Assembly: GCA_032622095.1 (NCBI GenBank)
Contig: CP136064.1
Location: forward strand, 179,338,011 to 179,402,010
DNA: 64,000 nucleotides
Origin: Siphonodentalium dalli
Taxonomy: Eukaryota; Mollusca; Scaphopoda; Gadilida; Siphonodentaliidae
Direction: 5' to 3'
Shown: positions 27,001 to 39,000 of the stretch, piece by piece
Layout of the letters: every line of letters starts with the position of its first letter
Position numbering within the stretch: the stretch's first letter is position 1
The notes under the pieces: model-generated
The model's input: only the letters and a program-made list of their open reading frames with translations
Databases searched by the model: none
What the model was told of the DNA's origin: nothing
Made by a program: the position numbers and the translations under genes

Positions 27001-30000
27001 ACAGTACTAAGTTCACAAAAATCCTTTTGTACATCCCTCTTAGGTTGAATTTTACGACTGTTACCAGTACTGGTACAAGCTCTCAAATGTTTGAAAATTA
27101 CCAACCTGACACCCCCCCCATAAAGTTAAAATTTGTGGCCAATTCGGTCCCACAGTTTACCCTGAAGTAGGAACATATGGACTGATGGTTTAAAAACATA
27201 CATGTTGGAAAATCAAACCAAACTATGAGAACAATTCTAACCTATTTTTGGTGTGAACATCTAATCGACAACTAATGTAGTATCAGGCATGAAATTTTTA
27301 ACTGTTTAAATTTTGATCAAAGTAGGGGGTCAAATCTCCACCCCTCTACACCCCCTCCCCATTGCTTCAAACATTGCCCCCACCCAGGCTGCCTAGAAAT
27401 CAATATTATTATACCAGTACCAAACAGCATAAAGGAGAGTTAAATCTCTTATCTGTGGCCCTACTAGAACAAATGTGAATCCCCATCTATGAGATCCATT
27501 CATCTAGTAATATCAATATACCCCCCAATATCCAATATACCCCCAATTTTTCTTTGAAAAATCAGGGTATGATTTCACCTGGATAAGTGGTGGTTAAGAA
27601 ACTAATATTGGAACAGCCAAGTCTGTATTCAGTGTATCTGACCTTTGCAGGTGAATTTAAAATACACTATTCCGCAAGGTGGACTAACATCACCAAGTTC
27701 ACCCTCTGGGGACCTCATTTCCTAAAAATGACCCCATTTGAACAAATCTGAACCCCGGTCACCCAAGGCCCTCCATACCAAATATAAGCTACATGTATAT
27801 AGGCCCAATGGTTCTTGAGAAAAAATTGTTTTAAGAATTACTAAGGAGGGAAAGAGTTATGGCCCTGGCACCTATTTGATCTGATGGAACTTATTTGAAC
27901 AAATCTGATTGTGAGACACCTAGGGAACATGCACACTGAAATATATAAACACATTCGGTCTTTGATATGGAGAAGAAAACAATTGTTGATAGACAGATGG
28001 ATAGACATCCCAACAGGCAGACGGATGGAAGCCTGACAGATAGAAGACGAATTCAATCCAATATATACCCCCCAATTTTTTTTTGAAAAATCAGGGTATG
28101 ATTTCATCTGGATAAGTGGTGGTTAAGAAAATAATATGAAACGGACAAGCCTGAATTTAGTGTGTCTGACATTTGCAGAATTAGGTTCCCAAAAGGTGAA
28201 TTTAATGACACTATTCCGCAAGTCGGGCTAGCATCACCGAATTCATCCTCAATCTGATTAGGCCTCAACGGCCAATAAAAACCTAGGAACAGATTGAAGT
28301 TCTACAGTTGAAGTTGGTGATGCACACCCATTGAGCACCTCAATTATGCATTTTATCTTCTGCAAATTAGGGGGACATTGAAACTGAACAGGTGGGAAAA
28401 AGTAAACTAGCAACTACATGTAAAACAAACTTTCAATTTGATACTTAGGATACTTCCCAGAAGATGAGGCCTATTAAGCAGAATTAGGTCCCTGGAGGGT
28501 GTATTTGGTGATGCTAGACTGCTGTACGGGGTAGCAACACTAAATTCACCCTCTGGGGACCTCATTCTGCAAATGTCAGACACACTATTTCCAGGCTTGA
28601 AGAAATCTAAGCTGTTCACAGTACCATTGTATGGCAGGGAAACCAATACCCGTCAGTCATCACCTAACCTTGGGAACAGCAGTTTGTTTTAATTTGCTGA
28701 GCAGTTATGTTTACATGCCAGATGACATCTATTATTCTAATCTAAATTAATGACCTGTGTCTTTGCAGACATTCTGTGGTGAGAAGAGGTATTAAATTTG
28801 GAGATGATATGGGTTGCAAGGGATGTTGGTGATGGCAGGGTGGGGGTGGGTCTGGGCCATGGGTGTTGGTTGATGGGGGTGGGTCTGGGCCATGTGGGAG
28901 GGGGTGGGTAATGGAATGTTTCCATAATTTCATTAAAGAGTAAGGTTTCATAACTCTGCAGATGTTATAATGGTGTCACTTTTTTCAAATTTTACAAAAT
29001 GTTTATTAAAAAAAAAAAATTCAGGTCGACCTGAAAATTCCAAAAATCTGAATTTAACAAAACAATTTTTTTTTGAGTTATGTCACTGGCTACGCTCACA
29101 TTTGACCCAGTGACCTCATTTGAACAAATCTGAACCACAGACCCCCAATGATCCTTTATACCAAATATGAACCCATTCGGCCCAATGAAATACGAGAAGA
29201 AGTCGCTGTAAGAATTACTATGGTGGAAAAGAGTTATGGTCCTAGCTTCGCAACTATTTGACCAGGTGACCTCATTTGAACAAATCTGAATGTGAGTCAC
29301 CTAGGGAACATCCACACCAAATATGAACCCAATCGGTCCAAAGGATCTAGAGAAGAAGATGTTCAAAGAATTGTTGACGGACGGATGATGGACGGACGAC
29401 GGACGAGAAGTGATGACTATAGCTCCACCGGAGACTTCGTCTCAGGTGAGCTAAAAAGTAATCATTTAGTCATTTTCATGAGACGAATCGAGACTTTCAT
29501 TTTGCCATTGTCACCGTGCACAAATTGTTGGGTTTGTTCATTGCGTTACTCGGAACACTGCTCTGTAACAATTTCCTGTGGGCGGGTTGGCCCATAGCGG
29601 AGAGGATGGGTATGCTATGGGCCGAAATCGATTCTATTTTAGTCCATGGACATGCGCATTGGAAACCCAGTTGCAGTCGAAAACATTTCTTGTTGTGTTT
29701 GTCGAAATTTTACAACTCCGTCGTTGACTTCTGCGCCGATGAAATTTTACTGTGCTACATTCAGATTTGATGCACGCTAAAAGCGGCCGATGTCGGTGAA
29801 TCGAAAACTGAAGTTAGCAGCTCTCGGCCAATCAGAATGCTTGTTTTTAGTGACAAATACTCAATTGAATTACAATTTACAATAGACATTTTTTTTCCAT
29901 ACTGATCATTTGAGCACCCACCTTCTGCCTCCAGAGTAGGGTACATGTAGGCAGTGAAATAATTATTTTGTTCAGGCCTACCCTCTGGTCTGGTGCCCAC

Positions 30001-33000
30001 ATGCCATATAAATTGATGACATTTTACAACCAGATGGTCACTATTCCTTAACTTTCATCCCAAACTAAAGAAAAAAAATATTTATCTACATATACAATTG
30101 AGATCTTATCATGCTGTTATTATTTTAAATACCGGTATCTCCTGTAGTATTATAATTTATGAGGGATGTCACCCCCCCCCCCCCCCCCTCCCAGGCCCCA
30201 AACATCCACTCCAGGGATTTTTGGGGACACCTGTTTTCTGATCACATGCTACTGGTATGCTGAAGGCTGCAGGCCTGAGTTGACAGGGGTTTTGCACCCC
30301 CCCCCCCCCACTAGACAATATTTGATAATGCCATGCTTTGAGTGAGAAACTTGGGCTATATTGGAGGCAAATTAGGACAGCTTACATGTATCAATATTAA
30401 CTTCTGAAATTCCAATAAATGTATCTATTGTAATGATTAATTGGGGTTTAATACTATAGTACAGATAAACAACCCCCACTGAGTAAAATATAGTTCCACT
30501 GATTTGTTTGTTTGGGTGATAATTTATTCCAAGTCCAAACTGGTTACCAGTGTGAAAAGGATCGTGGAATCTTGCAAGATTTGTGTATGCCGTAAATAGG
30601 ATTCATATACCGGTATTTCCTGCCGTTAACATATATATACTCAGGATTCAAAGGCCTGGTATTCGGGATTCCACAAAAAGGTTGGTACGCACTACGCAGC
30701 TTTTATACATGTAGCGCTCACATTTTTGTTCCAATTTGTATTATTTATCCTACTAGTATGTTTTTATTCTGTGTTTTCTTAACTGGTACATACATGATTC
30801 ACCTCTCTCAATTAAATGATATGATGTAATGGTGGTACCACACGTCTTAACCCTTTCATAACGGGAGCTGCACTGGTACAGCATTAAAGATTCTACATGT
30901 ATGTCAGTACTTTCTGTTATATATGCGAGTCTACCACAGGGAGCCTCGCATATAAGAGAATGCACTGGCTTACAAGGTCAAGGTATTGGTAAAATATATT
31001 GGCATATACATGTACATGTAAGAGAATGCATTGGCACAGGGTTTTCGCAATATTTCGGGAAGCTCCAGTCATGGAAGGGTTAAACCAGAAAACAGATTTT
31101 GTACTTATTTTTAACCGAGAGTGACATTTAGGAAATGCCAGTTTATATACATGTAGATCTAAAGACTGACAATTTAAAAAAAAATTAGGTTTTTTTCCAA
31201 GCAAAATCACTGTGGTTTGGCTGTTTTTTTTATTTTACTCTAAATTCAGTCTTACTGTCAGGGATTTTCCCCCAGGACTCTCAATTTGGAGGGGGAAATG
31301 CCTTACAGTAACGGCAATGGAACATTAAGGAATGGGGTGGATTTTACGGGAAGAGGAGCACATAAACTGCCAAATACACCAAAAAATGAAGTTTCCTCAA
31401 TGACTTTTGTTTTGTTTCCATTTTGCAGCTAGGCTTCAGGGAACACGTCTCCAAATTTTTTATATCGTGGGAACCATTAGGCCAAAAAAAATAATTATTT
31501 GTTTCCTATTACGGTGCCAAAAAAATCCAGGTACATGTAGGTAGGTAGGGATTTTTTTTTTTTCCCCGAACAGTTAATAAGTACCCCGCTGGACAAAACA
31601 AGTGTCCATTGGCACCGCAGTGTATTTGCCGTTCGGCTGCGGTGTCAGAGTTTGTAACTGCAGTTGAGCACCGCGGCCGAACGGCAAGTACACTGCGCAA
31701 AACGGCAAGTTCACTGCGGCCGAAAGGCATGTACACCATGGTTAGATTTCTGGTTTGTATTGTCTTTTTTCAGTTTGATGAAAGTACACCGTGGCAACTA
31801 CACCATGCCGAATGGCAATTACACCGCGGCCAAACTGTAGTTGGCCGGTGGAGCCGCGGTGTACATTTGTAGTTGCATTTCGGCCGCGGTGGCAACGCTA
31901 ACCGCACCGCAGTTAAGTGGACACTTGTTTTGTCCAGCAGGGTACATTAATGCTTGGTTCATACATACATGTATACCAAATGTCAGTCGCAATGTCGTAA
32001 ACAGATCCGGTTACAACAGGAGTTCGAGGGTTAAACAGAATACTTGTGACAAAGCGGGTCAAATAGCGACATTAGATACAGCGTATATTATAATGCATGT
32101 CGCGGTAACATATTTTTGTGCACGGGATGAAACTACTCATGCTCGAAAATCCTGTGATATCCTACGATTACATAATTTGATCAAAGAACGCCGTATTTCT
32201 TAGTCGGGACATTTTTATGCACGGGATTTTCATGGGTGAAACTACTCCTCTCCAAGATCCCGTGCTATCGTACGGTACATAATAAATGGGTCCCTCTGCA
32301 GAGTCCATGAGGTATAGAACAGATTTTTAGCCAACATGTTATAAAATATAATTTTGGCGGGAAATGTGAACATGTGCGTCGTTGATTGTGCTTGGGACAA
32401 TGCAACTATATTATTTACCGTCCTTTTGACTTTATCTCCATATTGGGGAGGGGGTATGTGTTTGTCTTTATCCCCCCATGTATGTAATATGGTTCAAATG
32501 AATGGTGTTGTTAACTTGTCACTATGAATTCCCACTATAAAGACTGATTTCGGGACAGTTTCCGTATTATTGTGAAATAAATCACTTTGGGATTTTTATG
32601 ACTATGCAGGACTATGCGCATAATAAGCAATTGCAGTCGTCAGTTTATGGACTAATAGAGTGAAAGACGTCGCTACCCACAGGTATTAGGCACAATTTTT
32701 TTTTTAAATTAATAAAAATCTCTTTTTATTAATTTTTGTTTTGCCAAATACCTGTCGCTACTATTCATATTTTGCCGCTATAAACATCTCCTGCAGACAA
32801 ACCCTGCAGTATGACGTCACAGCGCACAAATAGTTCTACGATTGACAGCGTATATCATGTCAGTTTCATTTTCACAGAAGCTGCTTGAAATTCTAGGAAA
32901 TACTTTATTCAATTATCCTTGCTATCTATTATTGGTCAATGCAAAGATACTTTGTAGTGTTTAGATTCATTATACCTGTCGGAATTTTATTGCATAAATT

Positions 33001-36000
33001 TGTAAACACTAACTCGTAGCTTGTTCATTTATATATAATCTTCAATCATACGGCAGTCTTATGTGCGTAATAATTGATTATCTGGGTACCATCAACAGAA
33101 TTAATACAGCCACGGAAATTATTGACTTGCGTAATATATACGTAGCTTTGGTTGCTTTGTTAGACTCTTAGGTGCAAGGAAATTGCTACTTTTCAGTGTC
33201 AAATAACAAAATAACCATGGTCGTCCCGTCGCGTTATGTGTTTCCCCAATACGGACTCATTAATTTTCCCCTCGCGGAAACCCTGCATTAGGCCATGGTG
33301 TAGTTGATGCGGTGAACGTTCATTAAACTGAAAAAAGATGATACAAACCAGAAATCTAACCACGGTGAACATGCCATTCGGCCGCGTTGTTGTAGTTGCC
33401 TTTCGGCCATGGTGTACTTGCCATTCGGCCACAGTGTACTTGCCGTTCGGCCGCGGTGCTCAACTGCAGTTACAAACTCTGACACCACGGCCGAACGGCA
33501 AATACACCGCAGTGCCAATGGACACTTGTTTTGTCGAGCAGGGTATATGGCCTCAATGCGTATTGTCAAAAATCTTTCAGGAAAGGACATTTTTTTTAAC
33601 AATGATATATTGTATATCAACTTAAAAAATTCTACATTACAGTTATGTATGTCATGCCATTTAATGACATTGTTGAAATTTACTTTCCCTGTTAAAGTGG
33701 CTGAGAAAATTTCAGAAAAAGGCATGTTCAGGAAAGGACATTTTTTAACGGAATTTTCATCATCGCTAATCACAGAACTAAAAAAAATCAGTAACTCCTC
33801 TCATCTACATGTATATTACTCATCATGTCCTAAATGTTCAAAATACACCATATGTGAATGATTTAAAGATGGTTTCTTTAATACTGGCTGTATTTGATTT
33901 GAAATTGGTGATATTTTATTTGTTTAACGGAATGTCTCCTAAAAAAGAAAAAATTTACATAAAAAATGATGTTTTTTGACATTTTTATATGAAATTTAGT
34001 ACGGTATTTAAAAATCTTTCAACGACTTGAGTAAGCAGGGCTTCATTTTCCACGTGAATCACCGAATAAATTGAATTTTAAGCCCTGGTAGATCTGACAG
34101 TACAGTGCATACCAGTACACTGTACAATATAGTGATATGGGCGGTAGTATCACGTCGAGTTGACAATGTCAGTTCGCCGTATCAAACGAGCTGCTGCAGA
34201 CAATGAGACATGATGCTATCGCCCATATCACTTCACTGAATGGATAAAGCTTTTATTATATGACTTGTGTGACTTAAATTTCCCAGAACAATTCACTCAA
34301 TTAATATACCCAAAAATATCCCATACCGGTACTCTGGTAGTAATTGATCATATCTTGCATTCCTGTGACTATATTTTCTCTCAAATTGTTGATGGGGAAT
34401 TCCCTTTGTAACCATGTGTGGAAGGTTGTGTGAAAGTGAATAACTGTGATTAGTTTCAACATTCAAATTTAACAGTAAAAAATTTAATGAACCATTTCCA
34501 TTTCAAAAAATAGAAAAAAAAACACCTGACAAATACAGGTAGGTCCGAAACTTCCTGTGACCTAATTTCAAACTACTGGTATATATACTGATTCGGATTT
34601 CAAAGGATTCTGAGAAGGCTCAGGATCAGACAGGAGTTTTCCGACAGCTGCATACAAACTTATCGCCAAACAGTACTAGTTAGTGGTACTAGTACTCAGG
34701 GTTGGCTGATTTAAATCAAGCGATTTAAATCAATGATTTTATTCAAAAAAATCATTGATTTAAATCAAAACTTTTGAAATGATTGCAAAAAGTCAATAAC
34801 TTGTAATATCTAACAAGGTTTTTGTAAACTATAATGTTCATGATTATGATTAAACAGTATACAAAATTGTAACTACAATCAGATTCAGCACTCCTCATCA
34901 CACTATTGAATTTCCTTTCCTTTTCTGATGTAAATGGCAACTGAGTAATTCTACCATATACTCTGCCATCTAAACTACTCTAGTTGTTTATAAATGTCTA
35001 TACTCGATATATGGTGTGATTATGCCCTCAAGTCACAGAGGAGCAAACATGATTGATAATATATTCAGTTTTCAGCTAAAATTTACTAAATTTATTAGTA
35101 AATCTTTAAAGGGGTACGTACGCAAAGATAGACAATTTTTTTATTTACTCCCATTGAAATAACTTTCAAGTTAGATTGTGTTCGTGTTATATGAGTTTCG
35201 TATAAACCTAATTTAGCGAAGAAAATATTGATCTTGGAAAAAAAATATTACGATTTCAAACTACGCGCCATGTTTTTGACCTTCACCGGAGAAGACGCAG
35301 GTCGCAGGTAGAACCGGAAGTTCATTGCTCACAGCTTCGATTGATGCATTCAATCTCTTCCATCAAACAATCTCACTCCCTATAAAATACTTGACGCTTT
35401 ATGACTCTTGTTTCTTTCTCCTTTTTTTCCGAATCGGTTATAACGGGCCTTCTTTTGCAGGTAACATGTTTTGTTTGCAACTCAATAATGTTCGCGAACG
35501 GCCGTCGATAAAAGACACGCAACATATGCGATTTCAAGTACGGTAACTCGTAATGGCATAATTCTCCATTTTATGACTCCAGCCATAAATGAATTTATAT
35601 TAAATAATTCAATTTTACTTTTACGATAGCCTGTTAACCGGAACGTTTTCAGTAGACATCGTCGACTCAAATTAGTTATTTTATAATATAACTAGCAGGG
35701 TTACCCGGCGTTGCCCAGGTTAATGTATGCTGTGGATATTTGTTGGGAATAGAGAATGCTCTTTCTTAAAGTGTTATACGTTTTCTCATAAATTGTATAT
35801 TAAAATAGCATCACAAAACATGATTATTACAGTCATGGACTATAAGTAGTGGCTCACCTTGTTAATTGTCATTCTGTTTATCGCGATTAATCCGTTCCAC
35901 CAATAATGTAGTATTTATTTATTTACAACTGCGTATATATTAGACGTTATAATATGATACATGAACATCATAAACACATTAGTTCGATAAAAGATGATAA

Positions 36001-39000
36001 TTGGGTTTTACATATTGAGATGTATCAATCAATCTAGTGGTTTGGACTAAGATCTCGAGGACACCTGGCTATCATATCTCCATGAAGTTACAGATGTTTC
36101 AAAGAAATGTCCAGGTGCTCCTCTGTTCATGGTGCTATATATTGGCTAAATATTCTTAGTTTAAACGAAATGTTGCTGCACAAATATATCAGCTACATGT
36201 GCCAGACACAGGGCGAGATTTTGAGTTGGTTATGTCAATCGATGAGTCTGTACTAAAACCCTTGTCAGATGTCAGTATTGGTAGGATCCTGAAAAGTCTT
36301 GTGCTACTAACTGCATTTTCTTGTATATCAGAAGAAATTATATTTGACTGCACATTGTGACCACTATTTTTGAACAGGCCTTCCATATCTCTTGACAAAT
36401 TGTAACTTTTTGTGGAAACTGTATTGAATGGAACAGACTAAATATTGTTATTATATATATGCAATCCTCTGACGGTTCGAGGTCTCTCAGTTTGCACGAA
36501 TATATGTATCTCTTCAATATAATGATAAATATAAATATACGTTTAATGCTTCTTCTAGTTATCTCTTTTTGCTAGCTCATTGTGTGAATGCCTTGATTGC
36601 CACTCCCATATAAATATGACTGTTAAGACGATACAATTGTTCAAGTGACTTATGTGGGTCACCACTCACCATATGTCGGGATTGTGAAATGTGAACACCC
36701 AACTACATAAAATGATATGGAGATGACCTGGTGACTGTATATAACTTATATGTGGATATCGGCGAATAGCAATCTTAGCAATGATAGTGCATATCCGCTC
36801 GCCATCCGTTACGCAAACGACACCAAATGTGATTTAATTCATGGTATATCATTAGAGAAAAACATGTATGAATTTGGTGGAATTTGGTTTATTAAATCAA
36901 TTGTTGATGCAACGCTGACTCGAACAACGCCATATTGCGAAGGTGATTATGTATTCGTTTGGTGGAAATCAGCGACAAAACTATTTCACCATATTTTTTT
37001 TATTTTTCCCCTCCCAGCGTCATTTTAGAAAATTTTAACCCGCACCATTATCTTCCTTGTAAAAAGTTACCCCTCTTAGAACGCCTTGGTGCCATCTCGA
37101 TTGTACCGCATTAAGTTATATATAGAACGCACACAGACAGACAAAAAGACAGACAGACAGCACGATATTTTATTTCTTGTATCATTTGAGAAGAACGTGT
37201 CTGAATTTGATGGTAATTGGTACTTAAATATTTTGTATCAATGTTGGTGACCCTCCCGTCCCTATTTTGGACTCAAGCTGCACATACTAAGACTCATTAG
37301 AGATTAGAAATGCATATATATGAAATTTGTGAAAACTGGCGAGTATACAAATTCTTATCAAATTTAAGGTCCCCATATCTCTCACCCATTGGGCACCAAT
37401 TTGGTGTATCTAAACCACACGATAAGATTCCTCGTATCACGGAGAAGAATATGTATCAATCTGGTGGAAATCGGCACTAAACATATAGATATATTTTGTG
37501 TGTCCCTCTCATCTCTATACACCACTGACTCGAATGGCCCCACTTGTGACATCCTTAAACCACACGATTTCACTCCTGATATCATGGAGATGATTGTTTA
37601 TAAGTGTGGTGATAATCGGCGACTAAACATTTTTTTTTATCAAATTTGGTGCCAATCCCTCCCCTCTCCATCTCTCACCCAAACAGCACCACTATGGCGT
37701 CTTTAAATCACGATTTGATTCCTCGTATCATGGATAAGAACGTGTATCAATTTGGTGGAAATTGGCGCTAAAACAAATTGTGCATCAATTTTGGTGCCCC
37801 TGTCCCTTTCAATGCAACCCTGGCTCGAATGAGGCCGCATTTGACAGATAAAAGCCACACCATTAGATTCCTCATCCCATGGGGATGATTTTGTATAAGT
37901 GTGGTGGCAATCGGCGACTTATTATCAAATTTAGTGCCCACCCACTCCCAATCTCTCATTCAAAAACAACAATTTGGCGTTGTTAAATCGCACAATTAGA
38001 TTCCTTGTATCATGAAGAAAAATATATATCAATTTGGTGGAAATCGGCGCTAAAATAAGTTTTATCAATTTTGGTGCCCCTCTCCCCTCCCGTTCATCCC
38101 TGTCTCAAACTACGCCACTTTTGACATATTTAAACCAGACCGTTGGATTCTTCATATCATGGGGATGATTATATGTAAGTTTCGTTGCAATCGGCGACAG
38201 AAAACAAATCTGCCTCCCCCTTCCGGGCACCCCTGATGCGAACGACGCGACTTTTGCCATATTTAAACTACGCCATTAGATTCCTCATATTGTGGGGATG
38301 ATTATATATAAGTTTGGTGGCAATCGGCGACAAATTTTCTTTCTGCCCCTCCCCCTTTTCTGCCCCTGACAACAACGGCGTCACTTTAGAAAATTCTAAC
38401 CCCGACCATTATCTTTCTCGTAAAAATCTACTCCTAGTAGACCCCTTTGACATCATCTAGATGGTCCACTGTGAATTTCCATAGAACACAGACAGACAGA
38501 CAGACAGACAGACAGTCGCAAATATAGATATAGATATTCATATTAGATCGCTATTGTCACCGGGAATTTATTGAAATTGGGGTACAGTACCCCTTTAAGC
38601 ACAGGTCTACCTATCCAGATATGACAACATTGGAACTCATATGGACCTACGTGTATGCATAATTAAAGTACATAGTCACTATATCTCTACTGCCATGATA
38701 CTAGTATTTGTGTTTGATAGCCTGCACTAGTATAAAAAAAAAAATAATAATAATAATAGAATTCGGATTAATCCAGTCTTGGATAATTTAAGCAACACCT
38801 TTTAGAACCTTCATTTATCAAAGACATTGCACAATTGCATATTTCCATAACAGTTAGAAAAAAATCAATTTAAATCAAATAAATCTGATTTAAATCAAAT
38901 AAATCAATTTTTTTGATTTATTTAAAAAAATCAAAAAAATCACCAACCCTGCTAGTACTAGTAGCAAATTAGTGGTAGTCATACCTGTATATTAAATGTA

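Larger units (their letters stand above)
34697..38951. mobile_element. hAT-like element of 4.25 kb with perfect 8-bp duplication, host of nested insertions
   Basis: Starts CAGGGTTGGCTGATTTAAAT and ends in the inverse ACCAACCCTG. It is flanked on both sides by CTAGTACT (34689-34696 and 38952-38959). The subterminal regions are full of GATTTAAATCA units. No hAT transposase frame remains. Most of the length is explained by the inserted element at 35106-38598, so the original was only about 760 bp. Confidence 0.87.

Noticed and set aside
28737-28951. Pro/His-rich minus frames
   Set aside because: Low-complexity translation of a short G-rich tandem repeat.
33281-33773. Long overlapping open frames (up to 161 codons) on both strands
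   Set aside because: They overlie the GC-rich repeat P2; composition and both-strand openness come from CGGCCG-type boxes.
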